Shown here: positions 1 through 11,699 of the stretch, in pieces
How the letters are laid out: each line of letters opens with the position of its first letter
Position numbering within the stretch: position 1 is the stretch's first letter
Source: Saprolegnia diclina VS20
Lineage: Eukaryota > Oomycota > Saprolegniomycetes > Saprolegniales > Saprolegniaceae
Length of the DNA stretch: 64,000 bases
Assembly: GCF_000281045.1 (NCBI RefSeq)
Contig: NW_008246084.1
Coordinates: forward strand, 408,411 to 472,410
Direction of reading: 5' to 3'
Made by a program: the position numbers and the translations under genes
The notes under the pieces: model-generated
The model's database searches: none
Seen by the model: the letters and a program-made list of their open reading frames with translations, nothing else
What the model was told of the DNA's origin: nothing

Positions 1-380
1 CGAGCCTCTTCCCGCGCCTGCGCTTTAGCTCGTTCTCGTCCAAGCGCGACCGGACGAGCAGTGCGACCGGTCTCGTGTGGGTTTAGTTAGTTGATGGAAA
101 CCGACGTAGTCGATAAAACAGTCCCGTTGTGATCTTGTTTGACAGGTTCATTTTGGGTGCGTAGGCCAATATTAATATCTATATCCAATTATACTAACTA
201 TCGATTTATAAAGGTTATTGGGAAATGGAATTAGCTTGAATAATTTATTCTTAACTTGGATCTACCTTGAACGAGACATCCATTTGGACAGTATATCGAA
301 TATCAGAGTTATTGCGAATTTATAAAGTATCTACCAACCAAAAGCTGGGTCCCATTCCTGGTTCTCCACCTGCCGGGGCC
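1..380. other. Upstream flank of the UBR gene, no gene seen
   Basis: The first ~110 bases are GC-rich and the next ~250 are AT-rich. I found no open frame with a recognisable product. It probably holds the promoter and 5' UTR of the plus-strand UBR gene, whose ATG is at 381. Confidence 0.5.
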
Positions 381-3300
381 ATGGCGGAGTCGCAGCGCAA
401 GATGACCGAGGTCGCCGAGTTCGCGCAGCTGGCCTTCCTCTCCGCGGTCGACAATGGGGAGGTCGACGGCCAAGACATTCGGAAGGGCCTCGACATCCTC
501 TTGACGTGCATGGTCGACGCCGGCGGGAAGCTCAAGAAGGTGCAGGCGCCGACACCACAGGTCATTCCGCTCAGCGCACTGCGTAAGGGAAACCTTGTGC
601 GCCCCAAGACCATCAAGCAGGTGCCGGCCATGAACCCGATCCTCGCGCGCCTCGCCGCGAAGAAGCAGCGCAAGGTCTGCGGGTACATTTTCAAAGCCGA
701 CGAGATGGCGTACAGCTGCCGCGACTGCCAGCACGACTCGACATGCGTCATGTGCCAAGCGTGCTTTGCCGACAGCAACCACGACGGCCACGACGTCTCG
801 TTCCAGCGCACATCGGCCGGCGGATGCTGCGACTGCGGCGACACGGAGGCATGGGCGAAGGACGGTTTTTGCCACAAGCACCCGGGCCGCGACAGCGACG
901 TGTCCAAATCGAAACCCCTCGTGCTCCCAAAGGGCATGCAAGAGGTGGCATCGCCTCTCATCAACACGGTCGTCCAGTACGTCCACGACGTCTTGGTCAT
1001 GGCCGAAGACTCGGTCGAGATCACCGCCGTCATGCGCGAGCTCTGCGCGACAATCCCTCCTCATGACCGGGCGTCGTGGAAGGACTCGGACGACGCGCGC
1101 GAAGCCAGCAACACAAAGACGCGCGCCGAGCGGGACGCGGCGCCGCCCGCGACCGAGTACGACGTGCGGCTGCACAGCGACGACGTGCACCCTTTCCAGG
1201 ACGTGGTCAAGGCTATTCGCACGCACTTTAACGTCTCCAAGTCGAAAGCGATTGGCATTGCAAACCACTCGGACGCCGAAGGCTGCTCGATCGTGTCGAC
1301 GACCAACTCGCTCCGGTACGCGACGCACCTCGTGCACGCGATGGAGGGCTACACGCTCAGCGTCGCGCCCGTCCGGCACTCGAACCACATGCGGCACCTC
1401 GACGACATTCTCGAGTGGCTGCGACAGCTCTGCGAGGTCTCGGACGACCTCGCGCAGCTCGTGAGCCAAGCGATTGCGGCGCCGCGTCACGCCATCTCGC
1501 CCGACCAGCTCGTCTCGACGCTCTCGCTCGACGAGACGCTCGAGAGCTTTCTGCGAACGCACCCGGTCAACGCCGAGGCGCATGCGTTCTTCCGCACCAT
1601 GTTTCCGATGCAGACGCCGCTCTCGACGTGGATCCCGCCGTTCGACGACCAGTCGCTCGTGGCGACGTACTTGGCCGAGATGGCGCCACACACGGCCCCG
1701 ATGCCGCCACCGCGGGCACTCACGTCGACGCTGACATCGCTCGTGCGCAACTATGCGCTCCTCAACAAGCCTGCGTCGCAGAAGCTCAACCGACTCTTCC
1801 ACGAGCTCATTTTGAACCAGCACCTCAAGCACACGATGATGGACGCGTTTGTATCGTCGTATTTGCACAATACGAGCTCGTACCTCAAGGGCCTCGGCGC
1901 GTCGAGCGACAGCATTTTTGACTTTGCGACACAGTTGCTCACGGTACCGTCGCTGCTCGTGCCGTACATGGGCGGCGCCAACTCGATCGTGGCCATCTTG
2001 CTCTCGGCGCTCGCGTCCGTGCTCGAAACGTCGACCAAGCGCGTGTTGCTCGCAAGTGGCGTCGTGGGCACGCTCTTTCAGCCCGACAACCCCGCGATTT
2101 CCCACTCGAAGTACAAGGTACGAGCTTGTCGTTTGACAAACGAGAAACACTATGGAGCGATAGCACGCGGCCGACAACCTCGAATTTGCGCTTGGCAATG
2201 GAACCGCTGCCGATCTCATTTGCCACTCGGGCCACTTTCAGCAGTGGCTGCACTGCCTCGGCCTCTTGCAGGTACGATACGCAGGGTGTTGTCGGTGTGC
2301 TAGATCTCGTCGTTGGTGCGTAGAACTCGGACGCACAGATCCGACGGGGCCGCCATGAGCCCCATGTCGAGTACGAGTCGGACAGCTGGTTCTCGACGTT
2401 CAACCTCGGCATCAAGATGCACGCGCTTTTCCCGCTCATTCTGCAAGGTTTGACCGCGACGGCGGTCGCGTCGGTCGGCACGTCGCTGGCCGAGCTCATG
2501 GCGGCGTCGGTCGCCGAGATCAAGCGCGTGACGCTCGAGCAGACGGTCGTCCACGCCAAGCTGCTGCCCGGCGGCACACCCGGCACGGACTATAATCTGC
2601 GCCTCGAAGACGCCAACGGCGTGTGGCGCGACGCCGCCTCGCTCCACATTCCGCTCCATCGCTTTGTCGCGGCCTTTCTCAAGCACGTGCTGTACGTGCA
2701 GAAGGCTGACCGCTTTGACGTGTCGGATTGGACGGCGCTCGTCGGCCTCGACGCGCTCTCGCCGGACGACGTGCTCTTGCTCTTAGACGCGCCCCTCAAG
2801 TGTCTCGTCATGTCGAGCCAGATTCAGAGCAACCTCTGGCGCCGGAATGGCGACGAAAACATGATTACACAGCTCTTCAACTACTCTGCGCTGCCGTACT
2901 GCGTCAACTACCGCGACTCGGACCTCTTTCTGCTCCAAGTGGGCATTGCGCTCCTCGGGCCCGAGCCGATGCTGCAATTGCTCTTGGACCGCTTCCATTT
3001 GGCGTCGTTTTTCCACTTGGCCGAGACAACAGGGCTAAGCGCCACGCTCGCGTACGACGACGACCAAAACATGCACATGGTCGAGGAGCTCCTTCGGCTG
3101 CTGATTGTGCTGGCAACCAACGTGCCGTCGTCGACGGGCGCGGCGTTTGAAGAAGCCTTCTTGTCGAACGAGCTGCTCCACCACTTGATGGTCAAGTTTT
3201 CGTCGTTTTCCGAATTGAGCGAAAACATGGCGCTGCCACTCGGCGGGCAAGAGACCATTTCGGCTGCCCGCCTCGAGCCCGTCTTGAGCAAACTGGCGAC

Positions 3301-6300
3301 GTTTGTACCGCCGAATGGCATGGAGCCCGGCAAGTATGAGCTTTTGCCCGAGTTTATGGCGCAGTGCAACCCGTACCACGTGCACTTGAACCGCGAGCTG
3401 CACGAGCAAGCGCGCGACCGGTGTGCGTCGTGGCGCACGTCGCAGCCGCCGAATGCGCCGCCGCTGGTGCTGCCACCGGCGCCCTTGCCCGTGTTTGCCT
3501 CGGTCCCGCATATCCTCACGACACCGAGTACGATGAAGCTCTTGCAGCAGCTGCTCGAGACGATGGACGCGACCAACGTGTCGGAGACGGTGGTTTCCAT
3601 GACGCTCGACGTGCTCGTGTTTGGGGTGCAGATGGCGATGCGCGACTCGGCGGACGACGGCTTTTGGCGCTCGCTGCTGCCGCTCGTCCCAACCTTTCTC
3701 AAGTGCCAGCAAAACGCCGATGCGCTCGACAAGGAGCAGCACGAAGTCCTCGAGTGGATCGTGACCGCGATCAAGGCGCACAGTCCGCTCTGCGCGGCCG
3801 CGCTGCAGCAAGCGACGCCGTGCGAAGCGGCAAAAGCAGGCGCCAGCAACGAACTCTCGCTGCAGGAGCGGAAGGAGCAGGCCAAGCAGCGCGCGATGGC
3901 GGCCATGGCCCGGCAACAGGCCATGTTTTCGCAAATGATGGCCGACGACGACGAGGACGCGGCGGACGATGCCGACGACGAGATGGAAACGGACACGGCG
4001 GCGACGATGGGAGACGTTGCCATGGGAGACGAGAGCGGTGCCAAGAAGCGCAGTTGTCCGGACGCGTCGCCCGAGTCGCAGCACGAGAAGAAGGCCAAGG
4101 TCGAAAACTGCTGCATCTTGTGCCACGAAAGCTCCAAGCCCGACGAGATGGGCATGGTCGGCTTTGTGCACCAGTCGACGGTGCTCTCGAGTACGTTCCG
4201 GCCGCATCCGGACAATGCGCTGACGCCATCAGCAAGGGCGGCGCGCAAGGACATTGGCGCGCTCATTGAGCACATGAAGCTCGTGAGCTACCCGGAAGAC
4301 GGCCCGGCGCTCTTTGCGGTGCGCGACCACCCGGCCCATGGCCGGCGCATGGCGTTTGCCGACCTCTTTTGGGACATGGAAGACGACGAAGAAGACGACG
4401 AAGAAGGCGAAGAGGGCATGCGCGAGTCGGACGACATGGACGGAGGTCGTCGCCCGCGCGCGGGGACGTCAGACATGGAGAGCGGCGGCGAAGGACCACC
4501 GATAGGGCTCCCCAACGACCATGCGTCGCCGGCGCTTGGCCCGAATCTGCCCGTCGACGGCGACGCGCCCGTGGCCAACGCGCTCGGCGGCGTCATCCAG
4601 CAAGCGCTGCGGCGCATCCCGGTGCCGCGCCGGCGCCAGTATCGGTTCCACACGCGGAGTGCGAACAGCAGTGCGTCGGGGCTTGCGTTTGTGCCCTGTG
4701 GGCTCTTTGCGCGGACGTGCCAGCACACGGTGCACATGCGCTGTTTGGACACGTACATTCGCACGCTGCACGAGAAGGCGCTGCGGGGCGAAGAGTTTGA
4801 CGGGATGCAGGCCGTGGACGGCGACGCCAACATGACGCAGTTTCTCTGCCCGCTCTGCAAGACGCTGTGCAACATCTTGCTGCCGGTGGTCGCGGCCGAG
4901 GCGCCGCCACCATCACGGTCGCTCGCCCCGTGGCACCGCATTGTCGACGACACGTCGCGCCAGTGGCACCGGTGGTTTCGGCCGTCGTCGCACCCGATGA
5001 CAGAGTCGGACGAAGTGTTTGACGTGTGGAAGGGGTACTTTGAAGAGGTGCTCTGGGAGCCCCACGGCAGCTTTGAGAAGGGCGCGCCGTTCTTGTGGTC
5101 GGCCTGCGCTTACACGATCGCCGCCACGCTTCTCGACGTCGAGGCGGACGCAACCGACGCACCGTTTGGCATCATGAATGACGCGTGGCCCGTCGCGCTC
5201 GAGAAGGAGCTCGCGTCGCTCTCGGCCGTCGCCAAGTTTGCGCGCTGGTCGTTTTCGATGGTGCAGTTTACGGCCGATTCGAAAGTCATTTACGAGACGG
5301 TCAAGCGCTGCTGCCCCGTCGAGCGCGAGTCGAAGCGCGAGTACAACAAGTTTACCAAGGTACGCTTCTTGTCCACGTCGTCTCTTCATCTCACGACGCT
5401 GCCTTAGATGATTGGCAGCATTGACGCGTGCATTCGGGGAACGATCCTCGGACTGTTGGTGGCCGATACGTTTACGGTACGCTGCTTTTGTCGACTCTGT
5501 ATGTCCTCATGTGCACTTGCGTAGGCGTTTGTGGTCGCGAGCGTTGTGGCCGCCAACACGGCGACGGTCGCCGAGATGGTCCCCGTCTTTGGCGTCGCCG
5601 ACTACCTCCAGCGCTTTCTGGATGCGTTTTTCGTGCAAGAAAAGCTCAAGGCCGTGAGCCTCTACCACGATGTGTCGACGCTGCACGACAGCAACGCGGT
5701 CGGCGCGACGAGCTCGCGCGTGCACAACACGCGGCACCAGTCGGCCGCGTCGATCAAGACGGTGGAAGTCGCGACACACAAGAAGACGCTGGCCAAGCTC
5801 GCCAAGTGGGAGGCCAAGACCCTCGACGACGAACATGTCAAGGGCGCGCTCGGTCTCCTTCGACGCATGTGCGAGCTCGAACCGCTGCTTCGGCTCTCAG
5901 CGCTCGGCGACTTGAAGTCGTTTACAGCCACCGTGGCCGATATCCGCGCGTCCAACCGGTTGCTGGAGCGCCGCATGCAACTGTACTACTGCTGCCTCGT
6001 CGGCAAGGACGAGTCGGTGGTCGCGCCGTCGCTGCGCCAAGTAGCTCAGAGCCCGAAGGAGGCGCTTGCGACCGTGTGGCAGTGGTGCGTCACGCGCAAG
6101 GCCGGCCAAGCCGAGCTCGGGGCCGCGTCCCAAGACGCGCAGCGCCGCTGCGAGCACGCCGATCACATGAGCGAGGCGTATGTGGCCAATATGTTTATCA
6201 TCCGCGACCAAGCGACGCCTCTGCAGCTGATTGCGCTGCCGACGCAGTACGACGAGCTGTACAGCCACCACGTGCACCAGGTTTGCGCGCGCTGCCACCG

Positions 6301-6697
6301 CGTGCCGCGTGAGCCAGGCTTGTGTCTGGTGTGCGGCGTGCTGCTGTGCTGCGGTGAGTCGTGCTGCTCGTACGTGCACCAGCGCCACGGCCCGAGCATT
6401 GGCGAGTGCACGCGCCACGCAATCGAGTGCGGTGGCGGCCTTGGCCTCGTGCTCATGCTGCAGCAGTGCCGCGTCGTGCTCCTCGGCGGCTCGATGGTGG
6501 CGTATTTTCCGTGCCCATACGTGGACGCGCACGGCGAGGAAGATCAAGGGCTCCAGCGCGGCCGGCCGCTCAAGCTCGACCGCAGCCGGTACGCGCTGCT
6601 GCAGACACTCTGGCGCAGCCACCGTCTCTTTCCCGAAGTCTCGCGCTTGCGCAACCAGCGCGAGAGCCAGCAGCCCATCAACTTAACCTACATTTAA
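381..6697 (+). CDS. UBR-type E3 ubiquitin ligase (N-recognin, UBR1/UBR2-like)
   Basis: Proposed exons: 381-2117, 2164-2271, 2324-5359, 5408-5476, 5525-6697; 2,040 aa. A Cys/His-rich UBR box lies at about residues 100-166 (starts CGYIFKADEMAYSC, ends FCHKH). A ClpS-like stretch follows at about 267-335. A split RING-type finger spans about 1211-1460 (CCILCH ... CQHTVHMRC ... CPLCKTLC) with a long acidic insert. A Cys-rich C-terminal UBR domain sits near 1900-2030 (CARCHRVPREPGLCLVC). In UBR1 relatives the UBR box and ClpS-like region bind N-degrons and the RING carries E2~ubiquitin, so this is probably the N-end-rule ligase, cytosolic or nuclear. The four introns are 46-52 nt and all in phase 0. 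An ATG at 267 would add an unsupported 38-residue leader, so 381 was chosen. Confidence 0.9.
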
Positions 6698-6736
6698 ACA
6701 AGTCGTTTGTCCTTTTGTAGTATTGACAGGTGGGGT

Positions 6737-9447
6737 TTAGGGGGGCGTTGTCGCCTGGAGGGCCAAGCGCACAATGGCCTGCGGGTTGCCGTTGGCCGCC
6801 AGCAAGATGGGGTGCGTGGCCAGTTCGCGCACGTGGCGGGGGCTTGACGACGGCTGCAGCGAGAGCAGCGCAAAGTCCTGCTGCAGCTCGCTCTCGACAA
6901 ACGTCTCGTCCGTGAGCGCGAGCTCCTCGAGGCGCTGCCGGGTCACGTGGTCTTGGCGGCGCTGGATCCAAAAGAGCATGAGCTCGGCGGATTCGATCGG
7001 GTCGAGTCGCCGCAGCTTGTGCCTACGCCCACGAGGTTGATAACTTGATACGACAGGGATCGTGCGTACTTGGATTCGGGGTACTTGGGGATAAGACACG
7101 CCTTGGTGATCATGCTGCGCGCGGTGCAGACGACTTGCAGCTCGGGCGACTGCTTGAGCCAGTCGCAGAGGAGGTCGCGAAACATGAGGCGGTCGGACTC
7201 CGTCGCTACGAGCGCGTCGCAGCCGTCCAAAACGAGCACCGACGGCCACGAGTAGTCACTGCAGTCATAGAATTGGAGACAAGACTCAAGGTTGAAGCGC
7301 ACCTTTCTGTGCCTTCGAGCGTCTGGCTCGTGTGCCGCAGGTGCGCCCACACGCTACACATTGATGTGCTGTCGCTGTTTCAAAACAATAAGATGGCGTA
7401 CGTGGACTGGGGTGGTGTCGCCGCGACGACTGTCGGGACGTCGAGGTAGCGGACGGGACTCGTTAGCCCCACGACCCACGACGTCCGCAGCGAAATGTGG
7501 CGAGCGAGCGCCTTGGCAACGGCCGATTTCCCTGGCACAGTCATGTCAGTTGAAGCGAGAAGAAGCGACTTGCGGACCAATGCCGGCTTCGCCCGTGATG
7601 GAAATGAGTCGTCGCTTGGACGAGAGGAGTTTGGTGATCTACCAAATAGGTGACGGGGTCATCGCCACCTCGGTTATTAACCTTGAACAGATCGAGGCTG
7701 CGGTTGCAGAAGCCCTAGTCGCCGAATCAGCATTATAGGGAAAAGACACTGTTGTACGTCGCAGAGCGGAGGCAGGTTTTCGTAGAGCGGCGTCGGGCGG
7801 GGAATCCCGCGGTGCCGCAGCTTGCGCTTGGGCTCGAGTGCAAAAAGCACTTCGGTATGGGGCGTCGTCGACGGCAACAGCACCATTGTCTACACGAAAA
7901 TAGTGTACGAGACTAGCGATGCTCGTACGTTGGCGCCTTCGTCGAACTCGGCCATACACGCTTGCGTCGCGGCTGCGACAGCTTGTTCGACGCTCTTGCG
8001 CTTGGCGAGGGCGCGGTAGAGTCCACTACGCATACCCCAAATATATAGTTGATCCCCGCGTTAGAGTATCGCAAAAGACCTCAGGAGCGCTCGGTGCACG
8101 ACAGGCGAGCACTCGCGCATCACAACCACATGAGGTACGCCAATTGACACAAAGACGGCCGCTACGTCATGCATGCGCTTGCGAATGAGGAGGATGAGAG
8201 GAGCGCAATAATACCGAGGGCGTCGGCCGGGTCGTACGAGAGCACGACGAGGCGGAAGGGTGGCACTTTGCCAAAGGAGAGCGTATGGCGCAGAGCGTCG
8301 TAGCTCACAGGGTGGACGAGCGAGAGGCTGTCCTCAAAGTACACGCTGCTCGCACTGCCCCGGCCGAGAACATGCAGCACCTGGCAACGCTGCGTCGCCG
8401 TGTACTGCAGCTCTTCCAGCATGCCGGGCTTGGCCGAGACGCAAATCGACGGCACGTGGCCTACGCAGCGGTGGCACCAAGTACGGCCAGTATCGGTCGT
8501 ACCCGACTGCACCGCTGCATCGTGAATGCAGTTTTGGATCAAGTGAAAGTCCGTCTCAATCGGCAGTGCCTACGTCAGTACCTTAGACATGACAGAGTAC
8601 TTGGGCGAGCGCACTGGCATCGGGTGGAACTGGCCCACGCGGTCCATGCCGGCAAAGGGAGACGCCGCAAAGACAACCTAATCACTCTCGTGGGCTACGA
8701 GCAGGCAGGCGGTGAGCGTACGATGGACGACTGCGTGGCGTGGAGCTGGCGTTTGGGCTTGGGCACGAACCGCTGCTTCGTGTCGCGGTCACACACGCGC
8801 TTGCAGAGGACGTACGAGAGGCCGGGTACGAGCTGGACGACGTCGCCCGTGCGCAGATGCGTCTCGAGCATCATGGGTATCCGCCGCTTGTTGACCAAGA
8901 TGCCTTTCGGGCTGTTGTCGCGGAGGATGACGACGCGGTCGTCGTACGTGAGCGTGCAGTGGTCGGCCCCGAGCGCCTCGACGTCGAACGAGGGCGCGAG
9001 CGGCGCGAAGAGCGTGCGCGTGATGCGCAGCGACGTGCGCGTCGAGTTGAGCTCGATTGCATAGAGGCCAAGGCTCGCCATGAGGTCGCGCTGCGCGGGC
9101 GAGAGCGCCGACGCGCTCGTCGGGTGCAGTTTGAGCGTGAAATGGCGCACGACGACCGTCTTCTTCCGTTGCTGCAGGAAGCGCGCGGCCAGCGTCGGCT
9201 TGGTCGGCGTCAGCACCCGCTGGCGCTTCGTCTGCGGCGACTCGAGCCAGCCAGGGTACTTGACGTGGCGCGTCGTGTCGGTCATTGACGGCGTGCAAAA
9301 CATCTCGCGTGGCTGCGAGACCTTGCCGGGCGACCCGTTCTCCTTGGTGATCGCCGTCGTGGGCCGCTTGGGGCGCGGTGGCGAGACGTCCATGAGGCTG
9401 TCTTCCGTGCGCGTGCGGCGGTTGGACACAGCGCGTGGCGAGCTCAT
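6737..9447 (-). CDS. FHA - degenerate CHAT - STAND P-loop NTPase protein
   Basis: Thirteen exons, high to low: 9447-8722, 8677-8615, 8569-8503, 8460-8215, 8161-8080, 8025-7929, 7889-7758, 7714-7682, 7638-7578, 7531-7480, 7429-7360, 7302-7070, 7022-6737; 715 aa, introns 39-57 nt. Residues 1-100 are basic and rich in SP/TP sites. About 125-220 look like an FHA domain (DNSPKGILVN, then LRTGDVVQL). About 243-440 follow the CHAT protease-like fold (VVFAASP, LPIETDF, VLHVLGRG, VVLSYDP, IGVPHVVV). The usual catalytic His of GHG is R319 and the Cys of LSAC is D362, so it is probably not a protease. About 483-715 are a STAND-type NTPase: Walker A GEAGIGKS with K504, Walker B VLVLDG with D569, a TARS motif and a late GNPQAI motif. 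I infer an ATP-dependent signalling switch. The partner is unknown. Confidence 0.75.
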
Positions 9448-10043
9448 GGGCCGACTCCCAGCCAGTCGTGTTTAGCGGATTGCGATCTGAGCGGCCGCGT
9501 GAAGCACGGCGCCCGAAAGAATAGGTCCCGGGTCCACCATTTAAATTCTCCCGCGCACTTTTGCATAGAAAACATAGTATACGCCAAAGAGACATTTCAA
9601 CAAAAGTAGGGGGCCCTCTGTAAAACGCTGCACGTGATGGGCGTATCATCGGGCACTCGACAGGCGCGTTCGCCTTGGTCGTTGCGGCGCGCTTCATCAC
9701 AGTACTGCTATGGATGCCAATATAGAGATATCGCTGTTCTGCTCGCGCTGCAGAGTACATAGCTGCTTGCGGCGTTGACCCGAAGGCTCTTCTAACGACA
9801 CTGGCCAGTGGCTAACATGCATGGCGCTGGATCCACCAAGCTAACATACATGTAGCTCAACGTAGCTTGGTACCGGGACTTTGTCAATGGTGTCGAGTCG
9901 ACCCTGCTAGGCGTTCTCACACCGTGCTGACGTGGTCGGAAAAGGTGCGGCGGAAGACTCAAACTAGTATGGTTGGACAGAGCACCTCGGCAGCGCGCAC
10001 GACCACCAAGCTCTGCACATGACGCAGCAACGTATGATCAGTG
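9448..10043. other. Intergenic, no gene seen
   Basis: This lies between the start of the minus-strand FHA gene and the 3' end of the next minus-strand gene. Only short, low-complexity frames occur. It should contain the promoter of the FHA-CHAT-STAND gene. Confidence 0.5.
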
Positions 10044-10835
10044 TTATCGAGTATGGCGAAGGGCTACGAGGGCGTGCTGTTCGCTCAGAAGCAGTTGGTA
10101 CAAGGCCTCTTTGCGCTGGTCTAATCTCGCGTACGCCTCAAGCCGCCGCTTCACGCCCAGTGGGAGGTTGCTGCTCGGGCCAAACACACGGCCAAATTTG
10201 GGGCCCACGAGCATCTCGATCTTCTGCGCCATGTCGACCTTGCGCGTGTAGGCGCGCACCGAGCTGTCGAGCAGTGGTGGCCCCCTCGGCAAAGGATTGC
10301 TGGTCGCCGACGCTTGGCGCGAGAGCTCTTTGGTTGGCGCCAACGTCCCATTGGCTTTGGACGACGACTCGTGCGCCTTGGCGACGAGCGTCATGGGCGG
10401 CAGCGTCGCAGTGACAGGGGCGGTCGGCTGCAGTGGAAGCGGCTCTGGTACCGCAGGCTTCAGTGCTGCGGCTACCGGTGGCTGCGACAGCGGCGGCGGA
10501 AATGCACTCTCCCTCGGACCCACGTAATGTGGCCGTGCTTCGTAGTACGGTCGGGCTACCGGTCGCGATGGCAGCTGCACCACCAGCGGCTTTGTCCAGT
10601 AGGTCGTCGCCATTGGTGTCGGTGGCGGCGGCCTGATCGTGGGCACGGCCGACGCAGTCAACGCCGTCATGGCGTCTGCAAAGGAGGACGATGACACCGA
10701 CGACGACGGTGCGCAGAGCTGGGCAAACGAATGCCCGGATGACGCTGACGCGCACGGGTCCTGTCCAGGAAAGTACGTGTCGTACTCGAAGAGCGCGCGG
10801 TGCGTCTCGAAGAACGCACGTGCGTCCGAGGGCAT
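10044..10835 (-). CDS. Unrecognised Pro/Ala/Ser-rich protein
   Basis: A single open frame of 263 aa starting MPSDARAFFETHRALFEYDT. The middle (about residues 60-190) is Pro/Ala/Ser-rich and probably disordered. The last ~65 residues are charged and helical-looking (RRLEAYARLDQRKEALYQLL). I do not recognise the family. It is divergent from the CFAP20-family gene at 11042, with about 200 bp between the two starts, so they may share a promoter. An upstream exon cannot be excluded. Confidence 0.5.
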   Translation of the reverse strand: MPSDARAFFETHRALFEYDTYFPGQDPCASASSGHSFAQLCAPSSSVSSSSFADAMTALTASAVPTIRPPPPTPMATTYWTKPLVVQLPSRPVARPYYEARPHYVGPRESAFPPPLSQPPVAAALKPAVPEPLPLQPTAPVTATLPPMTLVAKAHESSSKANGTLAPTKELSRQASATSNPLPRGPPLLDSSVRAYTRKVDMAQKIEMLVGPKFGRVFGPSSNLPLGVKRRLEAYARLDQRKEALYQLLLSEQHALVALRHTR

Positions 10836-11027
10836 GAGCCAAAGACGTTACAATCTCAAGCAGCACCAACCCGCGAACCGCCTGTGGGCCTCCGACGCTA
10901 ATGCACCAAGCTCCATGAAACACGCAGAAATGGCTTGTCCATGAAGCCACGACCCGCAGAGGACGACATCTTCGTGCAGAGCCGACGAGGTGGCATGGCC
11001 GCTTCGTTGATTACCGGACGCGTCGTT

Positions 11028-11037
11028 TCATTTGACA
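11028..11037 (+). promoter_or_regulatory. Initiator-like TCATTTGACA
   Basis: It matches the pyrimidine-flanked TCAYTT core of the oomycete initiator and lies 4-14 nt before the ATG at 11042, implying a very short 5' UTR. It is inferred from position and consensus only. Confidence 0.4.
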
Positions 11038-11041
11038 TAAG

Positions 11042-11665
11042 ATGCCGGCGACGTTTGAAGAGCCCGATGAGGACGCGGACGACCCGCAGATGTTCGAGCA
11101 CAAGCTCATCGAGCCGATCCTTCCGTGCCGCGACCCGGTCGGCGAGAAGGGCGTCTTGAGCCTGCACGCGCACCCGGCCGTCCGGGTGGCGATGGCCGAG
11201 TGTTTGCAGCTCGGTGGTGAAAACGACGTGCGCATTCTCCACGACGTGGACGTCGACGAGCCCGTGCTGGAGCTGGTCGGGCCCGAGACGCGGCTCGTGC
11301 TGCACACGAGCAACGTCATGCGGTACCTCGTGCTCTTTGTGAAGAACCTGGACGCGTTCTTCACGTTCGAGCTCGAGCTCCTCGACACCAAGCGCGAGTA
11401 CCGGACGCTCACGATCACGAACGCGCGGAGCCTCGCGCGCGTAAACGCAAGCCACTGCCAAATGCCCTTGGCGCTCGGGAAAGGCTGGCAGTACCTCTGC
11501 ATGGACTTGCAGAGCATTGTGCTCGAGGCCTTTGGGACGCAGCACGTGTCGACGGTGCAGCTGCGGATCCTCGCCACGTGCCGGCTCTTGCGCGTCTTCT
11601 TCCAGGACGTGCGCTACAGCGACGCAGAGCTCCCGCCCGACCTCTCGCTCCTCGAAGGCAACTGA
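11042..11665 (+). CDS. CFAP20-family (DUF667) cilia/flagella-associated protein
   Basis: An intronless 207-aa frame. The region from about residue 60 follows the CFAP20 fold: VLELVG, then YLVLFVKNLDAFFTFELELLD, NARSLARV, MPLALGKGWQYLCMDL, TVQLRILATCRLLRVFFQD and a final ELPPDLSL. CFAP20 is a microtubule inner protein of axonemal doublets. The sequence is divergent and has a longer acidic N-terminus than canonical CFAP20 (about 190 aa, highly conserved). It is more likely a paralogue than the core CFAP20 itself. Presence of an axonemal gene fits a zoospore-forming organism. Confidence 0.75.
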   Translation: MPATFEEPDEDADDPQMFEHKLIEPILPCRDPVGEKGVLSLHAHPAVRVAMAECLQLGGENDVRILHDVDVDEPVLELVGPETRLVLHTSNVMRYLVLFVKNLDAFFTFELELLDTKREYRTLTITNARSLARVNASHCQMPLALGKGWQYLCMDLQSIVLEAFGTQHVSTVQLRILATCRLLRVFFQDVRYSDAELPPDLSLLEGN

Positions 11666-11699
11666 GATAGAGCATGGTCTTGTTACGTACTTACATGAC

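Noticed and set aside
309-2219. A 636-codon open frame on the minus strand opposite the UBR gene
   Set aside because: Arg/Val/Glu-rich composition, no family features, and it mirrors the GC-rich codon bias of the clear UBR exon on the plus strand.
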